This document shows, piece after piece, positions 53,711 to 62,030 of a DNA stretch of 64,000 bases. Below the pieces are notes generated by a model. The model did not search any database. It was not told the origin of the DNA and saw nothing but the letters and a program-made list of their open reading frames with translations. Position numbers and translations under genes: made by a program. Source of the stretch: CAWGHZ01 sp963822575 (GTDB lineage Bacteria > Pseudomonadota > Alphaproteobacteria > MPNO01 > DASWLB01); the NCBI GenBank assembly GCA_963822575.1, contig CAWGHZ010000004.1, positions 868,001-932,000 on the forward strand, given 5' to 3'. Numbering within the stretch: the stretch's first letter is position 1; every line of letters begins with the position of its first letter.

Positions 53711-53781
53711 GGGCCGGTCGGGGACCGGCCCCTACGGAGGCCGCAACGCCGCGCGTGTAGGGGCGGGTCCCCGACCCGCCC
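53711..53781. repeat. Paired GC-rich palindromes between converging genes
   Basis: Left: GGGCCGGTCGGGGACCGGCC with CCTAC (53711-53735). Right: GTAGGGGCGGGTCCCCGACC with CGCCC (53757-53781). Each half is itself palindromic around TCGGGGACC/GGTCCCCGA, and the two halves are inverted relative to each other. It is a REP/BIME-like unit that may terminate both the SIMPL and aldolase transcripts. Confidence 0.6.
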
Positions 53782-53785
53782 TCGG

Positions 53786-54685
53786 TCAGATCAGCCCCGC
53801 GCGCGTGAGCACGCCGTCGAGGCGCTTTTCCAGCTCGGGCGTCGCCGGCATCATCGGCAAGCGGTGCTCGTTGCGCGCGAGGATGCCGAGCCGGCGCATC
53901 ATGTACTTCATCGGCGTCGGGTTGGTGTCGTAGAACACCGCCTGGTTGATCTCGAACAGCTCGTAATGGAGCTTGCGCGCCGCTTCCATCTTGCCGGCGA
54001 GGACCAAATCGGCAAGCTCGGCGACGCGCTTGGGCGCGAGGTTGCCGACCGCGTTCATCAGCCCGCAGGCGCCGACCGCCATCATCGGGAACGACAAATC
54101 CTCCAGCCCGACGAAGATGCGGAAGTCGGGCCCGAATGCGTCGATGCACTTGGAGACGAACCCGAGGTCGTCGACCGCGTGCTTCATGCCGACGAAGTTG
54201 GGCGCGCCGGCCGTGATCTCCTTCAGCGTGTCGAGCGTCACGCTGACCGCCGCGCGGCCGGGGATGTGGTAGATCATCCAGGGCAGCCTGGTGCGCTTGG
54301 CGATGTCGAGGTAATAGGCTGCGAGGCCGCGCTGCGACGGGCGGATGTAGTAGGGCGTGACGATCAGCAGCGCCTCGACGCCCTTGCGGCCGTCGGCGTG
54401 CGCGGTGAGCTCGACCGTCTCGGCGTGCGACTGCGAGCCGGTGGCGGCGACGATGGGAAGCCGTCCGGCGGCGGTCTCGATCGCGACCTCGAGGCAGCGC
54501 TGGCGCTCGGCGACGGTGAGCGTCGAGGGCTCCGACGTCGTGCCGCAGACGACGATGCCGTGCGAGCCGTTCTTCGCCTGGAACTCGACCAGACCCGCAT
54601 AGGTGTCGTAATCGACCTTGCCGTCCTTGAACGGCGTCACCAGCGGCGGGTACGACCCCTTCAGCGCGTCCTTGCCGAGTTCCAT
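53786..54685 (-). CDS. DHDPS/N-acetylneuraminate-lyase-family aldolase
   Basis: TIM-barrel Schiff-base aldolase of 299 residues, annotated dapA by default. It has YPPLVTPFKDGKVDYDTYAG, GTTSEPSTLTVAERQR (DapA has GTTGE), tyrosine in MIYHIPGRAAV and the Schiff-base lysine in NFVGMKHAVDDLG. The GTTSE variant, its promoter, and the TRAP/dioxygenase neighbours suggest a catabolic pyruvate aldolase or hydratase-aldolase instead of lysine synthesis. The start at 54685 is preferred to a GTG one codon earlier. Confidence 0.85.
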   Translation of the reverse strand: MELGKDALKGSYPPLVTPFKDGKVDYDTYAGLVEFQAKNGSHGIVVCGTTSEPSTLTVAERQRCLEVAIETAAGRLPIVAATGSQSHAETVELTAHADGRKGVEALLIVTPYYIRPSQRGLAAYYLDIAKRTRLPWMIYHIPGRAAVSVTLDTLKEITAGAPNFVGMKHAVDDLGFVSKCIDAFGPDFRIFVGLEDLSFPMMAVGACGLMNAVGNLAPKRVAELADLVLAGKMEAARKLHYELFEINQAVFYDTNPTPMKYMMRRLGILARNEHRLPMMPATPELEKRLDGVLTRAGLI

Positions 54686-54715
54686 CACACTGTCCTTTCG
54701 GTCGGGTAAGGGGCG

Positions 54716-54744
54716 ACCGTATTTTCGCCGCGCCCGCCCGTCAA
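54716..54744 (-). promoter_or_regulatory. TACGGT-class promoter of the aldolase gene
   Basis: TTGACG (54744-54739), 17 bases, TACGGT (54721-54716), about 31 bases before the ATG at 54685. Fourth member of the set. Confidence 0.65.
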
Positions 54745-54799
54745 GGCGGACGCGGCGGCCACGGTTCCGCTAGTCTGGCCCGAAAACGGGAGAGACGCA

Positions 54800-55837
54800 T
54801 TGGCCGAGAAACTGCTGCCGACGACCGTGGTGGGAAGCTACCCGCAACCCGACTGGCTTGTGGACCGCGAATTGCTGGTCAAGCGCCCGCCGGCGCGGGT
54901 GCGCTCGACCGACATCTGGCGCGTCGCGCCGGAATTCCTCGACGAGGCGCAGGACGACGCGACGATCGCCGCCATCCGCGAGTTGGAGCGCGCCGGCGTC
55001 GACATCATCACCGACGGAGAGATAAGGCGCGAAAGCTATTCCAACCGGCTCGCCACCGCGCTCGACGGCATCGACAACGACCGTCCCGGCCAGACGCCCG
55101 GCCGGTCGGGCCGCATGATGGTGGTGCCGCGCATCGTCGGGCCGATCCGCCGCAAGGGCCCGGTCGAGGTGCGCGACATGCAGTTCCTGCGCGCCAACAC
55201 CGACCGCAAGACCAAGATCACCCTGCCGGGTCCCTTCACCATGGTCCACCAGGCCCAGGACGACTACTACAAGGACGAGGCGGCGGCGGCGATGGACTAC
55301 GCCGCGGCGGTGAATGCTGAGATCAAGGATCTGTTCGCCGCCGGCGCGGACGTGGTGCAGCTCGACGAGCCCTACCTGGAGGCGCAGCCCGACAAGGCGC
55401 GGCAGTACGCCCTGCCGGCGATCAACCGCGCGCTCGAAGGCGTGACCGGCGCCACGGCGCTCCATCTCTGCTTCGGCTACGCCTACGTGACGCCGTCCAA
55501 GCCGTCGCACCGCTACCATTTCCTGGAGGAGCTGGAAGGCTGCGCGGCGAGCCAGATCTCGGTGGAGACGGCCCAGCCGAAGCTCGACCTCGCGACGCTC
55601 GCGGCGCTGCCGCACAAGACAATCATCGTCGGTGTCATCGACATGGGCGACCCGAGCGTCGAGACGCCCGAAACGGTCGCGGCGCGCATCCGTGCCGCGC
55701 TGCAATACGTGCCGGCCGAGCGGATGGTGGTCGCGCCCGACTGCGGCATGAAGTATCTCCCGCGCGCCACCGCCTTCGGCAAGCTCCAGGCCATGGTCGC
55801 CGGCGCCGAAATCGTGCGCAAGGAGATCGGGGGCTGA
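54800..55837 (+). CDS. MetE-like cobalamin-independent methyltransferase
   Basis: TIM-barrel protein of 345 residues related to the C-terminal catalytic half of MetE, with no N-terminal half. It has PTTVVGSYPQPDWLVDRELL, DGEIRRESYSNRLATAL, VVQLDEPYLEAQPDK, and likely zinc ligands in ALHLCFGYAY and VVAPDCGMKYL. Stand-alone MetE-C proteins are often not methionine synthases but act on other thiols or methyl donors. The start codon is TTG with GGGAG seven bases upstream. The nitrile-hydratase-like operon starts 47 bases on. Confidence 0.85.
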   Translation: MAEKLLPTTVVGSYPQPDWLVDRELLVKRPPARVRSTDIWRVAPEFLDEAQDDATIAAIRELERAGVDIITDGEIRRESYSNRLATALDGIDNDRPGQTPGRSGRMMVVPRIVGPIRRKGPVEVRDMQFLRANTDRKTKITLPGPFTMVHQAQDDYYKDEAAAAMDYAAAVNAEIKDLFAAGADVVQLDEPYLEAQPDKARQYALPAINRALEGVTGATALHLCFGYAYVTPSKPSHRYHFLEELEGCAASQISVETAQPKLDLATLAALPHKTIIVGVIDMGDPSVETPETVAARIRAALQYVPAERMVVAPDCGMKYLPRATAFGKLQAMVAGAEIVRKEIGG

Positions 55838-55884
55838 TCGCCGTGGGCATTTTCCCGGCGCGGAAACGGCGCTAACATACCGCC

Positions 55885-56505
55885 ATGGCGACGACCGCAC
55901 CGCAAGACGTGATCCCGCGCCCGCCCGAGGACGCGCTGCCGTGGGAGAAGCTCGCCGTCGCGCTGGTCGATATCCTCGGCGGTGTGCAGCAGGTGGTGAC
56001 GGTCGACGAGCTGCGCCGCGCCGGCTCGTCGCTCGGCGACGCGTTCCGGCATTTGAGCGCGTACGAGCGGCTCGCCCAGACCGCTGCGGTGGTGCTGGTC
56101 TCGAAGGGGCTGGTCGACGCGGGCGAGCTGGAAGTACGGATGGCGCGGCTCGCCGTCGCGCTGGCCGGCGACCGCGACCGGCCGCATCCCAAGACGCGCT
56201 TCTCCAACGCGGGCGTCAACGACATCGGCGGGCTGCCGGGCGGGCCGATCGACCGGCACGAGCACGAGACGGCGGGGTGGGAGAAGCTGATCACCGCGCT
56301 CGGCACGGTCCTCGCCGCGAAGCGCCTCCGCACCGTGCACGAATCGCGCCGCGCGCAGGAGGAGCTGGGCGACGACTACAACCGCCTCGCCTATTTCGAG
56401 CGTTGGGCCCGGGCGACGGCCAATCTGCTCGCCGAGAAGGGCGTACTGACGCCTGCCGAGGTCAAGGCGCGCATGGCGGAGATCAAGCGGAGGATCGGCC
56501 GATGA
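55885..56505 (+). CDS. Nitrile-hydratase beta N-domain-like protein with two tandem domains
   Basis: Protein of 206 residues made of two copies of the helical domain found at the N-terminus of nitrile hydratase beta. Copy 1 (about 15-95) has PWEKLAVALVDILGG and LSAYERLAQTAAVVLVSKGL; copy 2 (about 110-206) has NDIGGLPGGPID, GWEKLITALGTV, LAYFERWARATANLLAEKGV. Copy 1 lacks the NDxGG lead. Its role could be structural or as a cobalt-loading activator, since activators of cobalt-type enzymes resemble this domain. A TAACAT hexamer ends six bases before the ATG, so a leaderless start is possible. Confidence 0.8.
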   Translation: MATTAPQDVIPRPPEDALPWEKLAVALVDILGGVQQVVTVDELRRAGSSLGDAFRHLSAYERLAQTAAVVLVSKGLVDAGELEVRMARLAVALAGDRDRPHPKTRFSNAGVNDIGGLPGGPIDRHEHETAGWEKLITALGTVLAAKRLRTVHESRRAQEELGDDYNRLAYFERWARATANLLAEKGVLTPAEVKARMAEIKRRIGR

Positions 56506-56837
56506 CCCGCGCTCCGGACCTCGCCCGCGCCCGCCCGCACGATCTCGGCGGCAAGCCGGCCGGGGCGATCGACCGGGCCGAGCACGTGCCGGAGCCGTGG
56601 CACAACCTGGTGACCGCGATCCTCGGGGTGGTCGGGCCCGGCAAGCTCCGTCTCGTCACGATCGACGAGATGCGCCGCGCCATGGAGGACATGCCGGCCG
56701 AGGACTATCGGCGGCTCGAATATTTCGAGCGCTGGGCGGTCGGCGTCTCGACGCTCATGGTCGAGAAGGGGCTGATGACCCGCGACGAGATCGCCGCGCG
56801 GATCGCCGACATAAGCGTGCGGCGGGGGTTGACATGA
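56502..56837 (+). CDS. Nitrile-hydratase beta N-domain-like protein, single domain (first)
   Basis: Protein of 111 residues with HDLGGKPAGAIDRAEHVPEP followed by WHNLVTAILGVVG and RLEYFERWAVGVSTLMVEKG with LMTRDEIAARIADI, the layout of the nitrile hydratase beta N-terminal domain. It has the HDxGG lead that packs against the alpha subunit in known enzymes. ATGA overlaps on both sides couple it to its neighbours. It may be a true structural half-subunit or the activator. Confidence 0.85.
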   Translation: MTRAPDLARARPHDLGGKPAGAIDRAEHVPEPWHNLVTAILGVVGPGKLRLVTIDEMRRAMEDMPAEDYRRLEYFERWAVGVSTLMVEKGLMTRDEIAARIADISVRRGLT

Positions 56838-57157
56838 CCGAGGCGACGCGCCGGCCGAACGATGTGGGCGGGCTTCCCGCCGGACCCCTCGGGCCGCGCG
56901 GCCACGAGCCCGAGCCGTGGGAGCTTCTCATCACCGCCCTGGTCTCGACCGTCGGGCCGTCGAAGGCCAACATCAACCGGATCGACGAGTTCCGCCGCGC
57001 CCGCGAGGACCTGGCGCCCGGCGTCTACAACGCGCTGACCTATTTCGAGCTGTGGGCGCAGGGCTTCATCAACCTGATGGAGGAGAAGGGCGTCTTGACC
57101 CGCGCCGAGGTCGAGGCGCGCGCCCGCGAGATCAAGGAAAGGCTGAAGAGCGCATGA
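56834..57157 (+). CDS. Nitrile-hydratase beta N-domain-like protein, single domain (second)
   Basis: Protein of 107 residues with NDVGGLPAGPLGPRGHEPEP, WELLITALVSTVGPSKANIN, LTYFELWAQGFINLMEEKGV and LTRAEVEARAREIKERL. It is closest in pattern to the preceding gene and to the second domain of the first gene. It immediately precedes the SH3 gene with a four-base overlap, the order expected if the two together equal one beta subunit. Confidence 0.85.
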   Translation: MTEATRRPNDVGGLPAGPLGPRGHEPEPWELLITALVSTVGPSKANINRIDEFRRAREDLAPGVYNALTYFELWAQGFINLMEEKGVLTRAEVEARAREIKERLKSA

Positions 57158-57450
57158 GCGAGGCCGTCGACGCGAAGTTCGCCCCGGGTGACAAGGTGCG
57201 CATCGCCAACGCCAACCCGCCCGGCCACCGGCGCGTGCCGGTCTATGCCCGCGGGCGCGAGGGGGTGGTCGAGCGCATTTGCGGCGCCTTCCCCAACCCG
57301 GAGGAGCTGGCCTACGGGTTCGACGGGCTGCCCAAGCGGCCGCTCTACCGCGTCCGCATCCGCCAGACCGATATCTGGCCCGACTACAAGGGCTCCGCCA
57401 ACGACGTGCTGGAGCTCGAGATCTACGAGCATTGGCTCGAGAAGGCCTGA
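57154..57450 (+). CDS. SH3-like nitrile hydratase beta C-terminal domain protein
   Basis: Protein of 98 residues equal to the SH3-like C-terminal half of nitrile hydratase beta: FAPGDKVRIANANPPGHRRV, PVYARGREGVVERICGAFPN, RPLYRVRIRQTDIWPDYKGS, DVLELEIYEHWLEKA. In standard enzymes this is fused to the N-domain; separate genes are known for thiocyanate hydrolase and toyocamycin nitrile hydratase. Coupled to its neighbour by ATGA; the alpha gene follows after 11 bases with its own GAGGAG. Confidence 0.92.
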   Translation: MSEAVDAKFAPGDKVRIANANPPGHRRVPVYARGREGVVERICGAFPNPEELAYGFDGLPKRPLYRVRIRQTDIWPDYKGSANDVLELEIYEHWLEKA

Positions 57451-57461
57451 GGAGACCGACG

Positions 57462-58130
57462 ATGCCGCATGACGGTCACGACCACGAGCATGGACACGAC
57501 CATGGCCACGGCCACGCGCACGGCCACAACCACCCGCACGATCCCATCGAGGTCACCGAGGGGGCCGGCGAGTACGAGATCATGGTCCACGCGATCAAGG
57601 AGCTTTTGATCGAGAAGGGCGTGATCACCGGCGAGGACATCCGCAAGACGCTGGAGTTCATGGACACGCGCACCCCGGCGCTCGGCGCCCAGGTTGTGGC
57701 GCGCGCCTGGACCGACCCGGCGTTCAAGAAGCGGCTTCTGGCCGACGGCACGGCCGCGGTCGCCGAGCTGGGCATCCCGATGGGCGACGCCGAGCTGATC
57801 GTGGTCGAGAACACCAAGGACGTGCACAACGTGGTCGTCTGCACGCTGTGCAGCTGCTATCCCCGGACCGTGCTCGGCCTGCCGCCCGACTGGTACAAGA
57901 GCCGCAACTATCGCTCGCGCGTCGTCGCCGAGCCGCGCGCGGTGCTCAAGGAGTTCGGCACCGAGATTCCCGACAACGTCACGCTGCGCACGCACGATTC
58001 CAACGCCGACATGCGCTACCTGGTGCTGCCCCAGCGCCCGGCCGGGACTGACGGCTGGTCGGCCGAGAAGCTCGCCGCCATCGTCACCCGCGACTGCATG
58101 GTCGGAGTCGCGGTGCCCAAGGCGAGGTAG
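57462..58130 (+). CDS. Cobalt-type nitrile hydratase / thiocyanate hydrolase catalytic (alpha/gamma) subunit
   Basis: Metal-bearing subunit of 222 residues. The low-spin metal site is VCTLCSC with C127, C130 and C132; threonine after the first cysteine marks the cobalt type (iron types have serine). The rest (YPRTVLGLPPDWYKSRNYRS, EFGTEIPDNVTLRTHDSNAD, YLVLPQRPAGTDG) is standard. The first 26 residues hold 12 histidines in an H-x-H-x pattern, likely a metal-collecting tail. Hydration of a nitrile or hydrolysis of thiocyanate are both possible. Confidence 0.93.
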   Translation: MPHDGHDHEHGHDHGHGHAHGHNHPHDPIEVTEGAGEYEIMVHAIKELLIEKGVITGEDIRKTLEFMDTRTPALGAQVVARAWTDPAFKKRLLADGTAAVAELGIPMGDAELIVVENTKDVHNVVVCTLCSCYPRTVLGLPPDWYKSRNYRSRVVAEPRAVLKEFGTEIPDNVTLRTHDSNADMRYLVLPQRPAGTDGWSAEKLAAIVTRDCMVGVAVPKAR

Positions 58131-58145
58131 GGGCCGCCAGGATTG

Positions 58146-59025
58146 TCACCGGCCGGACCCGCCGGCCTGCTTGGCCGCCGCACCCACCCGCGCCGTCGCC
58201 TCGGCGCGAATAAACGCGACGATCTTGGCGATGGCCGCGCGCGCTTCGGCCGAGTCGGGATCGGAGCGGACCGCGTCGTATTTCTCGCCGGCGAACAACT
58301 CAAGCCGGACTTGACCGCCGCGCTTGCGATACCCCGCCACGAAGGATTCCAGGTTCGCAAACGGGTGCATCGGGTCGGCCGGGTTCTGCAGGTAGAGGAT
58401 GTGCGGGAGGTCGATCGCGTCGCCGCGGTTGACCGCCATGTCGGCGCTGCCTTCCTCCATGGCGGCCTCGGTCAGCCAATAGCCGATCTGCTGGGAGGCC
58501 GCGCGGCCGCGGTTCCCCATTGCGCCGGGGCTCGCCTGGTAGGCGCGCCATCGCGAGGCAGGGCAGATCACCGGCCACAATGCCACGACGAAGGGCACCC
58601 GCGAGTCGCCGCCGCCGGCACACGGAATGGATGCGTAGCGCGGGTCGTTCGGCTTGAGTGCCGCCAGGACGACGAGATGGCCGCCCGACGACGTCCCCAT
58701 CGTGCCGACCAATCTCGGGGCGCGAGTTGAACTTCGCTGCGTTCGCCTTGAGCCAGCGAAAGGCGTAGTTGATGTCTGCGACTGAGCCCGGATAGGTCGC
58801 TTCCGGTGGGTTGCGGAAATCGGGCGCAACCACCACCACGCCGCCCGCAGCCACGGCGCGGTCGATCGGCTCGTTGACGAAACGGTCGCCCGACACCCAG
58901 GCGCCGCCGTGCGCGTCGATCACCGCAGGGAACGGGCCGGGTCCGTCCGGCCGGTACACACGCGCCGAATATGCCCGGTCGCCGTGGCGCAGGTATTCGA
59001 TGTCCGAGATTGCGACGTCAACCAT
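58146..59025 (-). CDS. Alpha/beta hydrolase, carboxylesterase-like (frameshifted)
   Basis: Esterase-like protein of about 292 residues once one base is removed from a four-base C run (GGGG on the plus strand at 58717-58720). N-terminal part has PFPAVIDAHGGAWVSGDRFV with the oxyanion HGG; after the shift RLVGTMGTSSGGHLVVLAAL gives the nucleophile elbow, and LPHILYLQNPADPMHPFANL the acid region. It resembles the hormone-sensitive-lipase group. Start at 59025 (MVDVAISDIEY) with AAAGGAA upstream. The substrate is unknown. Confidence 0.8.
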
Positions 59026-59245
59026 GATCAATTCCTTTCCGCGCCGATTTTGCCGGACATTCGAGAGATGGCGGATCAGCCGACATCAGACTAGGCGCGT
59101 CCCGCACCCAGGCCAAGGCGACCGAGCGGGTCAGGCAGCGCTCCGCGCCGCCCGCATGACAGATTTGTGACGGGAGGGCGGGACAGGCGCCCCCGGCCGG
59201 TCTATGGTGCGCGCCGCTCTTCACCCGCGTACCGATACCCCGTAT

Positions 59246-60004
59246 ATGCTCCACGCCGTTCCCTTCGTCGATGCCTGGACCTTCGCAGGGCTCACCGGCC
59301 TCGCCTTCCTCACCGCGGTCATGGGCACCGCGGCGGGGCTCGGCGGCGGCGTGCTGCTCTTGGGCGTGATGGCGACGGTGTTCCCGCCCGCCGCGGTCAT
59401 CCCGCTGCACGGGGTGATCCAGCTCGGCTCCAACGTGAGCCGCGTCTCGCTGATGCGCCGCTACGTGCTGTGGAGCGGGATCGCCGCCGCCGGGATCGGC
59501 GCGATCCTGGGCGCCGCGATCGGGGGCGAGCTGGTGGTGTCGCTGCCGACAGCGCTTCTGGAGGCGATCCTCGGCGCCTTCCTGCTCTATGTCTGCTGGT
59601 CGCCGCGCGTCACGGCGGGCGCGCCGACCCGGCGGCGCTTCTTCGTGCTCGGCGCGGTGGGGACGGTGATCTCGATGTTCGTCGGCGCGACGGGAAGCCT
59701 GCTCTCGCCCTTCGTCGCCGGGGTGAGCGACGACCGGCGCGTCTTCGTCGCCACGCTCGCCGCCATGATGATCATGGTCCACGGGCTCAAGGTGGTGACG
59801 TTCGGCGTGCTGGGGTTCGCGTTCGCCGCCTACGTGCCGCTTCTCGCCGCGATGATCGGCGCGGGTTATCTCGGCAACTGGGCGGGCAAGCACGTGCTCG
59901 ACCGCATGCCCGAAGCCCTGTTCCGCCGCATCTTTCAGCTTGCGCTGACGGCGCTCGCACTGCGGCTGCTGTTCGCCGCGGCGAGCAAGGCGGGCTACAT
60001 CTAG
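59246..60004 (+). CDS. TauE/SafE-family sulfite/anion exporter
   Basis: Membrane protein of 252 residues with about eight helices. Family repeats appear as AFLTAVMGTAAGLGGGVLLL near the start and AVGTVISMFVGATGSLLSPF in the second half. TauE/SafE members export sulfite, sulfoacetate or organic acids. The start could be ATG 59246 (MLHAVPFVDAW) or ATG 59204; neither has a good ribosome site, and 59246 places the first helix normally. The end overlaps the convergent EamA gene by four bases. Confidence 0.87.
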   Translation: MLHAVPFVDAWTFAGLTGLAFLTAVMGTAAGLGGGVLLLGVMATVFPPAAVIPLHGVIQLGSNVSRVSLMRRYVLWSGIAAAGIGAILGAAIGGELVVSLPTALLEAILGAFLLYVCWSPRVTAGAPTRRRFFVLGAVGTVISMFVGATGSLLSPFVAGVSDDRRVFVATLAAMMIMVHGLKVVTFGVLGFAFAAYVPLLAAMIGAGYLGNWAGKHVLDRMPEALFRRIFQLALTALALRLLFAAASKAGYI

Positions 60005-60909
60005 GCGGGCGCCCGCTTCGAGGTGGCGAGCCAGATGCCGCCGAAGATCAGCGCGATTCCCACCGCGTGGTACCAGCGGAAAATCTCGCCCAGCAGCGTC
60101 GTCGCCATCACCGCCACGAACACCGGCGTCAGGTAAATGAAATAGCCGGCGGTCGCGGCGCCCACCCTTGCGACCGCGGCCACCCAGAAGATCTGCGCGG
60201 CGAGCGAGGCGAACAGCGCGGTGTAGGCGACCACTGCCGCCGACGTCGCGTCGAACGGCATCGGCCGGCCGTTCGCGGTTTCCCATGCGTAGAGCGGCGC
60301 GAGCATTATCGTGCCCACCACGCCGGTCGCGAAGATGGTCATCGTCGCGTCGATCGCGGCCGGCAGGCGGCGCAGCAGGATCGAATAGAGCGCGTAGAGC
60401 AGCACGGCGGCCAGCATCACCAGGTCGCCCGCGTTGAACTCCATCCGCGCGAGCGCCGCCGGCTCGCCCCGCAAGACGATCACCGCCATGCCGGCGAAGC
60501 CGATGGCGACGCCTGCCGTCTGGCGCCCGGTCGAGCGCGCGCGGGTGACGAGCCAGGCGACCAGCACGATGCAGATCGGCAGCGCGCCCTGCAGCAGACC
60601 CGCGTTCACCGCCGAGGTGTGTTCCAGCGCGATATAGACGAGGCCCGAGAACCCGACGACATTGAGGCTGGCCAGCACCACGATCAGCCGCCATTCCCGC
60701 TTCAGCGTCTCGCGCGCTTCCCAGGTCCGCCCGGCGACGAACGGTGCGGCCAGGATCACGGTGATCGCCCAGCGCCAGAAGGCGAGGCCAAGCGGCGGGA
60801 TCTCGCCCACCACGGCGCGGTAGACGATCGTGTGGCCGGCCCAGAACAGGGCGGTGAGGGTGAGCAGCATATAGGGCGAGGCGAGCGGCCCGAGCCAGCG
60901 TCGTTCCAT
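60001..60909 (-). CDS. EamA/DMT-family transporter (first)
   Basis: Ten-helix drug/metabolite transporter of 302 residues built from two EamA repeats. It has PYMLLTLTALFWAGHTIVYR at the start, EHTSAVNAGLLQGALPICIV and FIYLTPVFVAVMATTLLGEI in the second repeat. Such proteins export amino acids, sugars or metabolites. Start at 60909. It follows a second EamA gene by three bases, so they are a tandem pair that may form a heterodimer or be duplicates. Confidence 0.9.
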   Translation of the reverse strand: MERRWLGPLASPYMLLTLTALFWAGHTIVYRAVVGEIPPLGLAFWRWAITVILAAPFVAGRTWEARETLKREWRLIVVLASLNVVGFSGLVYIALEHTSAVNAGLLQGALPICIVLVAWLVTRARSTGRQTAGVAIGFAGMAVIVLRGEPAALARMEFNAGDLVMLAAVLLYALYSILLRRLPAAIDATMTIFATGVVGTIMLAPLYAWETANGRPMPFDATSAAVVAYTALFASLAAQIFWVAAVARVGAATAGYFIYLTPVFVAVMATTLLGEIFRWYHAVGIALIFGGIWLATSKRAPA

Positions 60910-60912
60910 GCG

Positions 60913-61833
60913 TCACCCCGCTTCGGGCGCGGCCGCCGGAGCGGCGCGCCGCCGGGCGGTGGCGAGCGCGATGCCGCCGAGCACCATGGCCCCGCCTACC
61001 AGGTGATACCACAACAGCCGCTCGCCCAGGAGGCCGACCGCCAGTGCCGAGGTGAAGACCGGGTAGAGGTTGCCGATATAGCCCACCGTCTGGGGCTTGA
61101 GCCGCATCGAGCCGCCGTTGAACAGGGTGAAGCCGAGCGCGCCGCCGATCACCCCGCCATAGCCCACGAACGCGAGGGTCATCGGCACCAGCGGCATGGG
61201 CCGGCCCTGGAGCAGCGTCTCGTTGAGGTAGAAGGGCAGGGTGCAGGCGACGCCCGACGCCACCGCCACCGTCTGGAAGGCGAGGAAGCCCACGCGCGGG
61301 ATGAAGCGCAGCAGCATCAATTGCGCGGCCCACGATGTGGTGCCAGCCAGCACCCACAGATCGCCGCGGTTGAAGGCGAGCTCGCCCAGCCGGCCGAGAT
61401 CGCCGTGCAGCACCACCAGCATGGCGCCGGGGATCGAGATCGCCGCCCCCATCGCCTGGCGCGCGGTCATCGCCTGGCGGAAGATCGCCCAGGCCAGCAG
61501 GATCACCATCACCGGCAGGGTCGACTGGATCAGCGCCGCCTGGATCGCCGTGGTCGTCTGCAGCCCGATATAGAAGAACGTATTGAAGGCGAAGATGCCG
61601 AGCGCGCCGTAGACGAAGAACAGCGGCCACTTGGCGCGCAAGACGGCCGCGTTGCGCCTTATGTCCGGGATGCCGAGCGGCAGGAGCACGATCAGCGCCA
61701 GGAGCCAGCGCCAGAAATTGAGCCCGATCGGCGGGATCGCGTATTCGGGCGCGGCGCGGCCCAGGATCGCGTTGCCGGAAAAGGCCAGGATCGCGCCGGC
61801 AACCATCAGCGAGGCCCAGACCGGGCGGTTCAT
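60913..61833 (-). CDS. EamA/DMT-family transporter (second)
   Basis: Transporter of 306 residues with the same two-repeat build: VAGAILAFSGNAILGRAAPE, LQTTTAIQAALIQSTLPVMV, and NLYPVFTSALAVGLLGERLL. The C-terminus is Ala/Arg-rich. The start at 61833 gives MNRPVWASLMVAG; 66 extra codons upstream are open but unsupported. It is clearly related to the downstream gene but divergent, so the duplication is old. Confidence 0.9.
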   Translation of the reverse strand: MNRPVWASLMVAGAILAFSGNAILGRAAPEYAIPPIGLNFWRWLLALIVLLPLGIPDIRRNAAVLRAKWPLFFVYGALGIFAFNTFFYIGLQTTTAIQAALIQSTLPVMVILLAWAIFRQAMTARQAMGAAISIPGAMLVVLHGDLGRLGELAFNRGDLWVLAGTTSWAAQLMLLRFIPRVGFLAFQTVAVASGVACTLPFYLNETLLQGRPMPLVPMTLAFVGYGGVIGGALGFTLFNGGSMRLKPQTVGYIGNLYPVFTSALAVGLLGERLLWYHLVGGAMVLGGIALATARRRAAPAAAPEAG

Positions 61834-62030
61834 GCACGGTTCCCGATTGGCGGAATGGGGCGCACGGTCGGCATGCGCGCGGCGCAGCTTAGAGGCCGCG
61901 GCCGCCGCGCACGCAACCCCGGCCCGCGCAAGAGGGGGTTGCGGTGGCGGGCAGGCGCGCGATCCATTCCCCGGCGGGAGTGGCTGCGCTAGGATGAGCG
62001 CGCGGCGATGCCGCGGGAGCCGAGCGAACA

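Noticed and set aside
59018..61992. Very long open frames on both strands (over 900 codons) across the TauE and EamA genes.
   Set aside because: These are high-GC shadow frames with Arg/Ala/Gly-rich, motif-free products; the membrane transporters in other frames explain the region.
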